From Deltaproteobacteria bacterium UBA2409 (GTDB lineage: Bacteria > Bdellovibrionota_C > UBA2361 > DDRT01): 64,000 nucleotides of DNA. Location: contig DDRT01000001.1 in the NCBI GenBank assembly GCA_002343185.1, positions 175,460 through 239,459 on the forward strand, in the 5' to 3' direction. The translations under genes and the position numbers were made by a program. Numbering within the stretch: position 1 is the first letter of the stretch; every line of letters starts with the position of its first letter. Below the pieces are notes generated by a model. It ran no database searches and was not told the origin of the DNA. It saw nothing but the letters and a program-made list of their open reading frames with translations. Of this stretch, positions 24,335 to 33,623 are shown piece by piece.

Positions 24335-25120
24335 TTAGCAAGTTCCTGCTACAGCTAAATAGAAAGATCTTTTCCCATTTGGGGAATCAAGTAAAATTAG
24401 CTTCATGCTTTCAGGAATCTTGTCCATTACAATCTGAGGATTAGAGAGCTTTACCACCCCTAACTTGCTTCTATCTTCATAGCTAACAGTGGGTCTAGTG
24501 CCAGAGCCAAAATCTACAACTATACTATGCCTTCTATTTTCATCGGAAATTGTAATCCATTTTCCAAGTTCTGGATCGTTAAATAAGCCAAAATAAAGAG
24601 GGCCATTTAACATCTTCCGAAGAGATTCAGGAATCCCTGTTAACTTTTCCCTTAGCTTTTCAACGATAGTTGTTGACTTAATTTCAACAGTTGGCTCTTT
24701 CTCAATTCCTGCTAAATAGTGATCATGATATTGGACTTTGCCCTTGTAACTACCACCCGCATTTACTCTTTGAAATCTGTCTGTTAAAAAATGACAGAAC
24801 GGAGAATCCAAAGGTACTTTAAGATTGAATATTCCGTTTTCGATTGTCCAACCGTTTAATCCCTGATACTTAGCAACTAAAGATTGACCTTCATTGTTCC
24901 AAGCAATCGCGGGAGTGATTCCGCTGATTTTACTCCAGCCAAAAGTCTTCAAAGCTAAATAATCTTTTCCTCTTGAAATTGTATTTTCATTAAATTCAAT
25001 TTCTCCATTAACTGCATCTTTTAAAATTTGGGTTACTTTGAGTGAATGAAATAGATCACTAGCTTTAGTTGCCAGCGCTTTAAATGGAGCCTCATTAGCT
25101 TGATGTAAAACCTTTGCCAT
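24335..25120 (-). CDS. Hypothetical protein, unknown
   Basis: A 261-residue protein without a signal peptide or membrane helix. It is a mixed helix/strand protein with a Trp-containing strand region (FGWSKISGITPAIAWNNEG). No recognisable catalytic motif. It is the last gene of a long minus-strand run, separated from the CDP-alcohol gene by the cysC remnant. Confidence 0.45.
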   Translation of the reverse strand: MAKVLHQANEAPFKALATKASDLFHSLKVTQILKDAVNGEIEFNENTISRGKDYLALKTFGWSKISGITPAIAWNNEGQSLVAKYQGLNGWTIENGIFNLKVPLDSPFCHFLTDRFQRVNAGGSYKGKVQYHDHYLAGIEKEPTVEIKSTTIVEKLREKLTGIPESLRKMLNGPLYFGLFNDPELGKWITISDENRRHSIVVDFGSGTRPTVSYEDRSKLGVVKLSNPQIVMDKIPESMKLILLDSPNGKRSFYLAVAGTC

Positions 25121-25169
25121 ACTGAAAAACCTTCTGAAAGGTTATGGAAGGTTTTTGGAAAGTGAGCTT

Positions 25170-25496
25170 CTAGTAAATCTTCGTAGAAAGTAGCTCTCTT
25201 AATTTTAATAGTGAGTCCTCAAGCAGTTCAGAACTTGTATCAACTCTAATATGTGGATCTTTTGGGATTTCATAAGGAGCTGAAACTCCAGTAAATCCTA
25301 CGATAATTCCTTTTTTTGCCTCAGCGTAAAGTCCCTTAGGATCACCGGCTTCGCAAATTTCAAGTGGAGTTGAAATATGAACCTCAATAAACGAGTCTTC
25401 CCCAATAATTTCTTTGGCAGCTGAGCGATCTCTTTCAAAAGTAGAGATTAGTGAGCAAATTACTGTAACACCTGTTGTAGTAAGTAGCCCCCCCCT
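25170..25496 (-). pseudogene. cysC: CysC (APS kinase) 3' remnant
   Basis: Read on the minus strand, a frame ending TAG at 25172-25170 encodes about 108 residues. It contains VICSLISTFERDRSAAKEII, then IEVHISTPLEICEAGDPKGLYAEAKKG and FTGVSAPYEIPKDPHIRVDT, which match the C-terminal half of adenylylsulfate kinase. The N-terminal half with the Walker A motif is missing. The frame begins at a run of eight G (25495-25488), beyond which nothing resembles CysC and the neighbouring gene ends 38 bp away. It is therefore a 5'-deleted pseudogene, unless a rearrangement or misassembly is involved. Confidence 0.8.
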
Positions 25497-25533
25497 CCAG
25501 ATTCAGTTTGAAGTGCAAAGTTTAATCAAAAAT

Positions 25534-26187
25534 CTAAAGATTACGACTCTCCATATCTACTCTCCAAAGTCTTACTGAAAGTTTCCAGATATAAAAAATC
25601 AGCCCCATTAGTAGCAAAAAGCAGCTTAGTGGAAGTGAGTAGGACAAATGATCAATTCCTGTGTAGATAAGAAATATATTCACAATAATTAATAAAATTC
25701 TAAACTCTGTAGGGCCTAAGTTATAGTGATAAATCTCAAACTTATTGAAACAACTAAAAGACAAGAAGGATCCAACCATGAACGATGCTAATAAAACCAA
25801 TAAAATAAAATACCAGCCTGAGAGTTCACTTGGAGCTAGTAAAAATCCGGCAAAAGAAAGAGCACAGATAAAAACAAAGTCTAGGAAGTGATCCATAAAG
25901 AAACCCCACTTTATTAAGCCGGTATTTCTAAAGCGTCCTAAAGATCCATCATAAAGATCTGTAATGTACTGCAAGACAATCATCACGTTTATTCCCCAAA
26001 GCCAACTTAAGGAGCTTTGAGATAGCTTTCCAAAGATCACAACTAAAATGCTCCAAAGAATAGTTAGAAGTGTTAAATGATATGTTTCAATTGATTTTGG
26101 AATTAAATGAACCGTGCGACTTACGAGCTGTTTTTCAAGGTTTGTTAGAATTGATTCCCCGACCTTCTTATCACCTGCAAAGCTCAT
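25534..26187 (-). CDS. CDP-alcohol phosphatidyltransferase family protein
   Basis: A 217-residue polytopic membrane enzyme with about six membrane helices. The signature region around residues 70-98 (DLYDGSLGRFRNTGLIKWGF then FMDHFLD) fits the pattern D-x2-D-G-x2-x-R-x8-G-x3-D-x3-D, though the Ala before Arg is Gly. Such enzymes transfer a phospho-alcohol from a CDP donor to an acceptor alcohol. It overlaps the epimerase gene by 4 bp. Substrates unknown; a cell-envelope lipid or glycan pathway is suggested by the neighbours. Confidence 0.8.
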   Translation of the reverse strand: MSFAGDKKVGESILTNLEKQLVSRTVHLIPKSIETYHLTLLTILWSILVVIFGKLSQSSLSWLWGINVMIVLQYITDLYDGSLGRFRNTGLIKWGFFMDHFLDFVFICALSFAGFLLAPSELSGWYFILLVLLASFMVGSFLSFSCFNKFEIYHYNLGPTEFRILLIIVNIFLIYTGIDHLSYSLPLSCFLLLMGLIFYIWKLSVRLWRVDMESRNL

Positions 26188-27239
26188 AACCTCTCATCAA
26201 CATCATCCCTAATTTGAGTAAGAATATCTTTTAATGAATATCTAAACTTCCAAGAAGGATAATGATTCTGAAATTTTCTTACATCAGATATCCACCAGAT
26301 ATGATCTCCAATTCTATTATCCTCAGAATAAGAGTAATTCATCTTATTTCCAGTTAGCTCTTCGCAGATATTGATGGCTTCAAGCATCGAGCAGTTTGAG
26401 AATCTACTTCCTCCAATATTATAAACTTCACCTTGCTTTGGAGCTTTGATAAATTCAAGAAAACAGCTAGCAAGATCATCGCAATGAATATTATCTCTTA
26501 CCTGTTTACCTTTATATCCAAAAACTGTGTAGTGATCTCCAGTCAAAGCACACTTCATTAGATAGGCTAAAAATCCATGAAGCGCAGCTCCTGAGTGCCC
26601 AGGGCCAGTTAAGCAGCCTCCTCTAAAAACTCCTACATTCATTCCAAAGTATCTTCCATACTCTTGAGCTAGGATGTCTGCAGCTGCTTTTGATGCTCCA
26701 AATAGAGAGTGCTTTGTGTGATCAATGCTCATTAGCTCATCGATGCCAAACTCATAATATGGATGATTTTGATCTAGCTCCCATCTTGTTTCAGTTTCAA
26801 TTAAAGGAAGAAAATTTGGAGTGTCGCCATAAACTTTATTAGTAGATGTAAAAATAAAACTTGAACTTTCAGCAAATTTTCTTGTTGTCTCAAGTAAAAC
26901 CAGAGTCCCGTTAGCATTTACTGTGAAATCTGTATAAGGCTCCTTTGCTGCCCAGTCATGAGATGGTTGAGCTGCTGTATGAATAACAGCAGTGATACTT
27001 GAGGAGTATTCTTTAAATATAGCTTCAATTCGTTCTTGGTCTCTTATATCGACTGAATAATGTTTAAAGCTAGGAATCTCTTCCTCAAGCTTTTTTCTTG
27101 ACCAGTCAGTAGAAGTACCAAAAAAGTACTTCCGCATATCATTATCAATTCCAATAACGGTGAATCCATTTTTGCTAAAAAGCCTTACTGTTGCTGCTCC
27201 AACAAGCCCAGAAGAACCGGTAACAATTACTACGCTCAT
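26184..27239 (-). CDS. NAD-dependent sugar-nucleotide epimerase, CDP-paratose 2-epimerase-like
   Basis: A 351-residue extended short-chain dehydrogenase. It has the NAD-binding VVIVTGSSGLVGAATVRLF (residues 3-21), the acidic end of the second strand (GIDNDMRKYFFG, about 30-42) typical of the CDP-paratose/tyvelose 2-epimerase group, HTAAQPSHDWA (about 88) and a Tyr-containing active-site segment. The substrate cannot be fixed from sequence. It is coupled to the CDP-alcohol transferase and follows the large helical protein by 32 bp. Confidence 0.85.
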   Translation of the reverse strand: MSVVIVTGSSGLVGAATVRLFSKNGFTVIGIDNDMRKYFFGTSTDWSRKKLEEEIPSFKHYSVDIRDQERIEAIFKEYSSSITAVIHTAAQPSHDWAAKEPYTDFTVNANGTLVLLETTRKFAESSSFIFTSTNKVYGDTPNFLPLIETETRWELDQNHPYYEFGIDELMSIDHTKHSLFGASKAAADILAQEYGRYFGMNVGVFRGGCLTGPGHSGAALHGFLAYLMKCALTGDHYTVFGYKGKQVRDNIHCDDLASCFLEFIKAPKQGEVYNIGGSRFSNCSMLEAINICEELTGNKMNYSYSEDNRIGDHIWWISDVRKFQNHYPSWKFRYSLKDILTQIRDDVDERL

Positions 27240-27270
27240 AACTGCTAAGATTAGTTCTTTTTCTTGAAAG

Positions 27271-30200
27271 TTAGAAGATCGATTGCTTTAATTTCTCAAA
27301 TTCATCTTTGAGTCTTCGATGGGGTGAGCCAGGAATTTTACCTGAGTAAAGTAATGTAACTGTAGGAGTAATACCAACTATTCTATCCCCCTTAAGTGCT
27401 ACAAATCCTAATAGCTTTTCACCTAAAGGAGTATTTGCAGTTAATGCACCATATGAGTCAGGCTCTTCAAATGAGCCAATCATAATATCAAGCTTATCTT
27501 TAACTTTTCTAAGACCGATACTAAAGCTCAGTCTTGAAGATTTATAATTTGGAGGTGGGTTAGGTGTTAGTTCAGGAACTTCCTCAATTACCTCGCCCAC
27601 CCATTTTAATGCTTCTTTCACTAAAAGCGGATGTTCGGAGTCTAAAAGTAGTCTTATCTCTGGATAAGCAGATATTAATCTAGTTCCAAGTGTTTCAAGG
27701 AGAAGATCTGTTCCCTCTAAGCCTACATCTAAAATTTCTTCAATCGTATCATATTCCCTAAGTCTTACTTCCCAGGCAATTTCTGCAAGATGCTTTACAG
27801 ACTCATCAATGTCATTTTCCTTTGGGGTATATTCTAAAAAAAGTCTCTGGGTAAGCGCTTCTTTTAGGTTTTCTGATTGATTACTTACTAAAGCCTTTAA
27901 TTGATTTTTTAAATCGTGTAATGACTTATGATCTCTGGTATTTTGAGCGAATGCATAGATAATATACTGTGTCATATCATTATCTTCAGTCTTATAACTC
28001 ATTAATCTTTGTAGTCTTAAATTATTGAACTCTTGCCTCTCGGCTACAGGGGCATACCTTCTATTTAACCTGTCTACTAAACCTTCATCTGGCGTCTCAT
28101 GATTTTCTACTTCTGGTTTTTTTGTTTCAAAAAACTTTTTATAAAATTCAATCTCTCTTAGTAACTGTCTTGCATGACGTTCCTTAGCTGATTCGTTAAT
28201 TTTATGGGCAAATCTTGCAGTTTCATATAATCCTTTCTCCTCTAGTACCCCTCTCACTTCAGACTCAGACATTAATGCTAAATCATAATCAGTTATATCT
28301 CCCCAAAGTGGAGCTAGATTAAGGACAGCTGCTATAAGATCGATCTTATTATCGTCTTTTAATCTCTTTCCGTGGGAAGCAATAGTTTCAAGATCGGTTA
28401 CTGGATCGCACTCAGAGTTTTTTGCTTTAGATAGTCTAATAATCAGCTCTTCTCTATGAGTTTTAATAGGCTTAGATAGATCTTCTTTAAAGTCCCTAAA
28501 CCACTGCCTAATATACTCTATCCCCCCTACTCCTTTAGCATCATAGAGCTGTAAGGTACCAACTGGCACTCTTTCTCCAAGAACAATAATTTCGGGAGTT
28601 GGTTTTAAAAGACCAAATGGCGTGGCTAGAATTTTTGCAGTTTCCCAAACTCTATCTTTTTTGCCTGAGAGTAGATTCTCTACAAATTCTCTTCTTGCAG
28701 CATAGTTTTGTTTACTAAACCAATTTAAAAAAAGATCTAACTCGGTTTCTTGATTAGGTATCAATTCTAGTAGTTCTGATAACTTTTTTTCATCTCCTAC
28801 TACTACTTTAAATAGCCTAAACGCTCTCTCAAATTTTGATTCTCCCCAGCTTAAATATCCCCTAGCAAAGTACTCGGGGTGCAAAGGTGAAACTATTTTC
28901 GCTAACTTTGCCCCTTCTTCACCTGAAATACTATCTGCCCCAATTTTTAAAATCTCAAGGTCAGCTCTTTCTTCATCAAGTCTCCAACTTGGATGAAAAG
29001 TAGCGCCATTAAGAGAAATCAGATTCTTTATAAAATCTCTAATATTTTTAGGCTTAGCTTGAGCTATAGCCGAAATTAACTTTAGATGATGGTGTTCTTT
29101 TTGATTATATACAGCCTCAATAATCTCTAATGATCTTTCCTGATAGCTTTCGACTATATCTTTAACTCCTTTAATTGATGGATATCTGAGAGCTAAGTCT
29201 ATCGCTTTTTGGGTAAATTCCTGATTTGGCGCGTAAAAAGTTAAGATCTCATTAAGCGCTACTTTTTTTGCCAACCAATTATTATTATCGACTAAAAGTG
29301 GGTAGTACGCTTCTTTCCATTTGAAGTTATTTGGATCAATCTCTAGTTTTTTAAATGCTTCAACGTGCTTTAAGTATAGTTTCTTGAACTGGTTATCAGT
29401 TATGTCGAAGATCTTCTTACTGCGCAGCAAGTAATTGAGTGCCGATGCCCCTGCTAGTTTGATGAATTCAGAGTTTATGTTGAGCCCTGCTACATAAAAC
29501 CATAAAGCCCGGTCTTTCTGCCTTATTGATGGGGTTTTTTGCCAATCAATTCCGGAAAAGAATGGCCTAAGTGTTTCCTCAACCATTCTAGCAAATTCAA
29601 AGCTCTTAATGTCCCTCGCTCTTCTTAGTTCATAGCTAATTAACCTAAGTCCTCTTACAACTGTTTGACCAAGACATTGAAAGAATCTTTTTGGATTCTC
29701 TCCTAGTATATGGTCAGCACCATTTTCAAAAATAATTTCAAGTGATTTTGCAAGTTCTAAAATTGTTCTTCTTGATGGCAATTTCCCATATGCTCTAAGC
29801 GCACTAGGAAGTGCTACATTCAAGCACCATTCTTTTGCTTCATCAGATCTAAATTCAATTGGCCTTGAAAGCTCAAGTAAACTTCTAAGCTCATCAATTG
29901 ATTTTATTTCATAAACCTTGCCGCCTCTTTCCTTAGGAAGGTTTGATAATGTTGCTAATAAATTTGGATCCGAATCAGTGTCTAAGTTTACGGCATCCTG
30001 AATTAAGACCTGGCCACTTAATCTTGGAAGAATAAACGTAGCGAAGGTAAGATCTTTTGTATTTTCTAAATAATCAGTCAGAAAAAGAACTTGATCTACG
30101 CTTGGCTCTCTTTTTCCCCAAATTTTAAATATTGCTTCCTTTGGGGCAAATTTAGTTTGATCTTCAATAAGGGTAGCAAGCTCAAGAAAAGATACTCGGT

Positions 30201-30546
30201 CAAGAGTTGATAGTCTCCTTAGGGTTGATAACCCACTATCTTTCCAAATCTCAGGGTTCAGGTCCAAAGCAGAGAAGATTAGATGTGGCTCAATTGCATT
30301 AAATATCCGTGTCCAAATAGGGTTAACTTTGCCGCCAGAAATTAGTTGGGCTGCCTTGAGCTTTTCTTGTGGAGCACGAGTATCAACAATACTTCGAAGA
30401 AACTCTTCAGGATCTTGGAGTTTATCAACAACTGCACGCACTAAATCTGAGCCTATTAGCTCTATGCATGCTATTATCTGCTCCTGCACGTCTGGGGGAC
30501 GCCCTTCAAGCTTACGAGCTAATTTTCCCTGAATTTTTGTCTCCAA
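27271..30546 (-). CDS. Large alpha-helical (solenoid-like) protein, unknown
   Basis: A 1091-residue protein without signal peptide or membrane segments. The sequence is a nearly continuous series of amphipathic helices of 15-25 residues, e.g. residues 17-80 (EQIIACIELIGSDLV, DPEEFLRSIVDTR, QEKLKAAQLISGG), suggesting a HEAT- or TPR-like solenoid without obvious repeat consensus. The final 110 residues are less helical. No enzymatic motif recognised. It lies between the GT2 enzyme and the epimerase, so it may scaffold that pathway; this is inference. It could equally belong to an unrelated unit within the run. Confidence 0.6.
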   Translation of the reverse strand: METKIQGKLARKLEGRPPDVQEQIIACIELIGSDLVRAVVDKLQDPEEFLRSIVDTRAPQEKLKAAQLISGGKVNPIWTRIFNAIEPHLIFSALDLNPEIWKDSGLSTLRRLSTLDRVSFLELATLIEDQTKFAPKEAIFKIWGKREPSVDQVLFLTDYLENTKDLTFATFILPRLSGQVLIQDAVNLDTDSDPNLLATLSNLPKERGGKVYEIKSIDELRSLLELSRPIEFRSDEAKEWCLNVALPSALRAYGKLPSRRTILELAKSLEIIFENGADHILGENPKRFFQCLGQTVVRGLRLISYELRRARDIKSFEFARMVEETLRPFFSGIDWQKTPSIRQKDRALWFYVAGLNINSEFIKLAGASALNYLLRSKKIFDITDNQFKKLYLKHVEAFKKLEIDPNNFKWKEAYYPLLVDNNNWLAKKVALNEILTFYAPNQEFTQKAIDLALRYPSIKGVKDIVESYQERSLEIIEAVYNQKEHHHLKLISAIAQAKPKNIRDFIKNLISLNGATFHPSWRLDEERADLEILKIGADSISGEEGAKLAKIVSPLHPEYFARGYLSWGESKFERAFRLFKVVVGDEKKLSELLELIPNQETELDLFLNWFSKQNYAARREFVENLLSGKKDRVWETAKILATPFGLLKPTPEIIVLGERVPVGTLQLYDAKGVGGIEYIRQWFRDFKEDLSKPIKTHREELIIRLSKAKNSECDPVTDLETIASHGKRLKDDNKIDLIAAVLNLAPLWGDITDYDLALMSESEVRGVLEEKGLYETARFAHKINESAKERHARQLLREIEFYKKFFETKKPEVENHETPDEGLVDRLNRRYAPVAERQEFNNLRLQRLMSYKTEDNDMTQYIIYAFAQNTRDHKSLHDLKNQLKALVSNQSENLKEALTQRLFLEYTPKENDIDESVKHLAEIAWEVRLREYDTIEEILDVGLEGTDLLLETLGTRLISAYPEIRLLLDSEHPLLVKEALKWVGEVIEEVPELTPNPPPNYKSSRLSFSIGLRKVKDKLDIMIGSFEEPDSYGALTANTPLGEKLLGFVALKGDRIVGITPTVTLLYSGKIPGSPHRRLKDEFEKLKQSIF

Positions 30547-30566
30547 GGTTAAAAGTTTAATCGATC

Positions 30567-31397
30567 TTAAGATCCTACTCTACTAATAGGCGGCTTTATA
30601 TTTGTTTCAATATTTTCAGGGTGTTTTACCTTAGAAAACTCACCCATTACGTCATCATGTATAAAGAGCCACTCAGCATATACCTTCATTAGAGTGGCCA
30701 GATATCTTCTTCCAAGCTCACGAATTTTGAAGTTGGCCTTACCCCAGGTTCGACCATACCAATTTATAGGTATAGTTGTAATTCTAAAATTTCTTACAAG
30801 AAGAGCAAGCGAGATCTCGATTGTTAAATTAAAGTGAGATGCATAAAAAGGCATTACTGATCTTAAAGCATCAGTTCTAAATGCTTTAAATGCGTTTGTT
30901 AGATCATTATATTTAGTTTTAAAAAGGATTTGAATAAATTTATTGCCAATTCTATTCGCTATAAGCTTAACTATTGGATAATCTTTTAGAACGCTACCTG
31001 GAAGAAATCTTGAACCAAAAACTGCGTCGTACCCTTCATTAATTTTTCGGTAATATTTTACAATATCTTGGGGATCATCCGACATATCAGCCATTGTAAT
31101 TACAACAATATCGCCAGCTACATGATCTAGACATGATCTTACTGCTCGCCCATATCCACCTGGTGGGGTTCTGTTGATAAGTCTAATAGGAATTCCTTCT
31201 GCCATCTTTGCTCTAACGATCTCAGCTGTTCTATCTTTTGAATTGTCATTTGCGATCACAATTTCGAAAGGAACACCTGATTCAGAAAGAACAATGCTAA
31301 TTGCATCAATTGTTCTAGCTATTCCTGCTTCCTCGTTGTATGCAGGGATGCAAACTGACAAAAGAGGATTGGAAGGAAGAGGGACTAGATTGCTCAC
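30567..31397 (-). CDS. Family 2 glycosyltransferase, polyprenyl-phosphate sugar transferase-like
   Basis: A 276-residue GT2 enzyme. It has SVCIPAYNEEAGIARTI (residues 14-30), IVIANDNSKDRT (about 47-58), the Asp motif IVITMADMSDDPQDI (about 96-110) and the FGSRFLPGS loop. GTG start at 31397. It resembles the dolichol-phosphate mannosyltransferase subfamily but is only distantly similar to the GT2 enzyme at 14916. It begins after a 24-bp gap downstream of the VWA gene and is in the same transcriptional direction as the envelope genes that follow. Confidence 0.87.
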   Translation of the reverse strand: MSNLVPLPSNPLLSVCIPAYNEEAGIARTIDAISIVLSESGVPFEIVIANDNSKDRTAEIVRAKMAEGIPIRLINRTPPGGYGRAVRSCLDHVAGDIVVITMADMSDDPQDIVKYYRKINEGYDAVFGSRFLPGSVLKDYPIVKLIANRIGNKFIQILFKTKYNDLTNAFKAFRTDALRSVMPFYASHFNLTIEISLALLVRNFRITTIPINWYGRTWGKANFKIRELGRRYLATLMKVYAEWLFIHDDVMGEFSKVKHPENIETNIKPPISRVGS

Positions 31398-31421
31398 AAG
31401 AGACTTTAGGGTAGTGATAAC

Positions 31422-33623
31422 CTATTTCCTTGTCAAACCAGTCTCTCTAAGGAAAATTTCAAATATCCAGACTAAAAGAGCTGCAATGACAAGCCAGTTT
31501 CTAAGTGGTTTTTCCTCTATTGAAATAGATTCTGTAGGATTGATTGATCCTCCAGATTTTTCTGCTAACTTTCTTAAAAGATTATAGTTTATACCATTCC
31601 CCTTTTCTTCAATCTGTTCTTTTACATGAATCTCAGCCAATCTTACCCCTGCTTTTACTGGATAGGTGCCGACTGGAACACTCTCAAAGGTTGCCTCACA
31701 TCTTCCTTTTGACAATGTAACACACTGAGCCTGTCTTTTATCTTCTAAGCTTACAATAAATGGTTCAGGGGGCTCTCCGCTTTTAGTTATAAATTCCAAA
31801 CTTACACTGCTTCCAAGTTGTCTAAAATTTAGCTCAAAATCAAACTCATCTTCTTTCTCAGCAGAAAGCATATCTTCGATAAACTGAGCTGTTTTATTCC
31901 AATTTTGCCACCTTGATGTCCAGCGACCATTGAGATCGCTCGTAAAAGCAGTGACTTTACCTGCTCCAACACTTTTCCATGCTAAAAGCGGAAACTCATC
32001 TATAAAAAGCTCGGTTGATGCATCATTTAAAACTCCTGATTCAACGAACCCTTTTAGTAGAGGATATTCTTTAATATCGGTGACCGAGAGATCTCCTAAT
32101 CTTACAGAAAACTCCTGGTCTTCTTTCATAGTTTTCTCTCCGCTTCTAGCATAAATATCTTGCAAGAAGATCTGAGGAAGAACTGAAGGATCTTTAACAT
32201 TATAGTAGGCGCCTCCTCCAACTTCCGCCATTTTTTTCATAAGACCATCTAGATCAGGTCCAATTAAAACTGTTGAAACCGTAACCCCAGAGAGTCTAGC
32301 TTGCTGGATTAAATGAATGTGGGTTGCTCCAGCATTATCAAATTTCCCATCTGTAAGAATTATCATGTGTTTTCTTCCAGCTTTTATTCGGTCTAACCTT
32401 TCACGGGCAAGATGAATTGCAGGCAGTACATCAGTTCTTCCCCAAGGCCTTAAAGCTTTAAGTCTCTCAACCATTGAATCTCTGTTATTTCTAAGAAGTG
32501 ACAGAGGGATTACTTCAAAAGGCTCTTTATCAAAACCTATTACTCCTATGTAGTCATCATCCTTAAGGGTAAATATTACTTGTGAGGCTGCATCTTTTGC
32601 TGAGTTAAGTCTGCTTTGCTCTCTCATACTTTGAGATTTATCTAGTATGAGCTGTACTCCTACATTAAGTCTTTTCTCCTCTTTTTCAGGGGGCTTTAGC
32701 TTTACAGGAAAAAGAGATTCAAATGGTGTATTTATATAATCACCTAGCCCAAAACTTTTATTTCCACCTGTAAAAACAAGATGAGTACCCTGATTAACCA
32801 GATTGATTATCTTATCAGCATATCTACTTATTTCTTTATAGGAGATATTTGCCAAAATTAAAGTGCTAGGTGCTTCAGCATCCTCAAGCGAGTCAACGAA
32901 ATCAAAACTATTACTTTGAGGTAGCAAATTCAAAAGTCTAGTTTCCTTACCCAGAACAACTGTATTTCGCTTCTGATATGGCACAATCGAAAATCTGTGT
33001 CCCGCAACCTTTTTTTCACCTTTTTGAAGGCTTACCTCATAAACTTGTACGATTTCCTTCATCTCCGGGGTTAGTATTTTTGAAACTTTTTCTCCTTTGA
33101 TCTTTTCCTCAAATAAAACTTCTCCACCTAGAACAACTTTAAGAACTGCCTCTTCTCTTGATGATGAAACGATCTCAATCTCTCCTTTATTTCCCTCTTT
33201 AATCCTTGGTGGATATCTTACCTGTGAGATACTATCCCCTGACACAATACTGATTTCAGGAATGATAGGATAAATTTTAAAAGGAAAATTTTTGCTTAAA
33301 ACACTCCCCTTTGTTTCAAAGCCATCCGAGAGGAGATAAACACTACTTGCTTTTATTCCAGCTAAAGCGTCTTCTAAATTCGTTTCTGTATCAGTGCCAA
33401 ATCTGATTTCGCGTACTCCAGGTTTGCTGACCTTAGAAAATTCTTCTGGCATACTTCCTGAGATGTCTCTTAAGAAAATTGTTTCTGATTGTTGTTTGAT
33501 TTTAGGATTTATAAGTGCAGCAATTAGGAGAGCAAATACTAAAAGCCTTAAGAATCCGAGAATAAACCCATATCTTTTAATTGCTATTGCGCCAGGGATT
33601 AGTGCAAGAAGAAGCTCTACCAT
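31422..33623 (-). CDS. VWA-domain membrane protein with glutamine-amidotransferase-like region
   Basis: A 733-residue protein with two N-terminal membrane helices (about residues 2-40) and one at the C terminus (about 710-728). A first short VWA-like stretch has DISGSM near residue 53. A GATase1-like beta/alpha region (about 215-300) follows. The main VWA domain spans about 320-500 with an intact MIDAS (DKSQS, GRTD, ILTDGKF). Such proteins occur in MoxR/DUF58 clusters and are thought to assist protein or complex maturation in the envelope. It overlaps the preceding BatA-like gene by 7 bp. Confidence 0.78.
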   Translation of the reverse strand: MVELLLALIPGAIAIKRYGFILGFLRLLVFALLIAALINPKIKQQSETIFLRDISGSMPEEFSKVSKPGVREIRFGTDTETNLEDALAGIKASSVYLLSDGFETKGSVLSKNFPFKIYPIIPEISIVSGDSISQVRYPPRIKEGNKGEIEIVSSSREEAVLKVVLGGEVLFEEKIKGEKVSKILTPEMKEIVQVYEVSLQKGEKKVAGHRFSIVPYQKRNTVVLGKETRLLNLLPQSNSFDFVDSLEDAEAPSTLILANISYKEISRYADKIINLVNQGTHLVFTGGNKSFGLGDYINTPFESLFPVKLKPPEKEEKRLNVGVQLILDKSQSMREQSRLNSAKDAASQVIFTLKDDDYIGVIGFDKEPFEVIPLSLLRNNRDSMVERLKALRPWGRTDVLPAIHLARERLDRIKAGRKHMIILTDGKFDNAGATHIHLIQQARLSGVTVSTVLIGPDLDGLMKKMAEVGGGAYYNVKDPSVLPQIFLQDIYARSGEKTMKEDQEFSVRLGDLSVTDIKEYPLLKGFVESGVLNDASTELFIDEFPLLAWKSVGAGKVTAFTSDLNGRWTSRWQNWNKTAQFIEDMLSAEKEDEFDFELNFRQLGSSVSLEFITKSGEPPEPFIVSLEDKRQAQCVTLSKGRCEATFESVPVGTYPVKAGVRLAEIHVKEQIEEKGNGINYNLLRKLAEKSGGSINPTESISIEEKPLRNWLVIAALLVWIFEIFLRETGLTRK

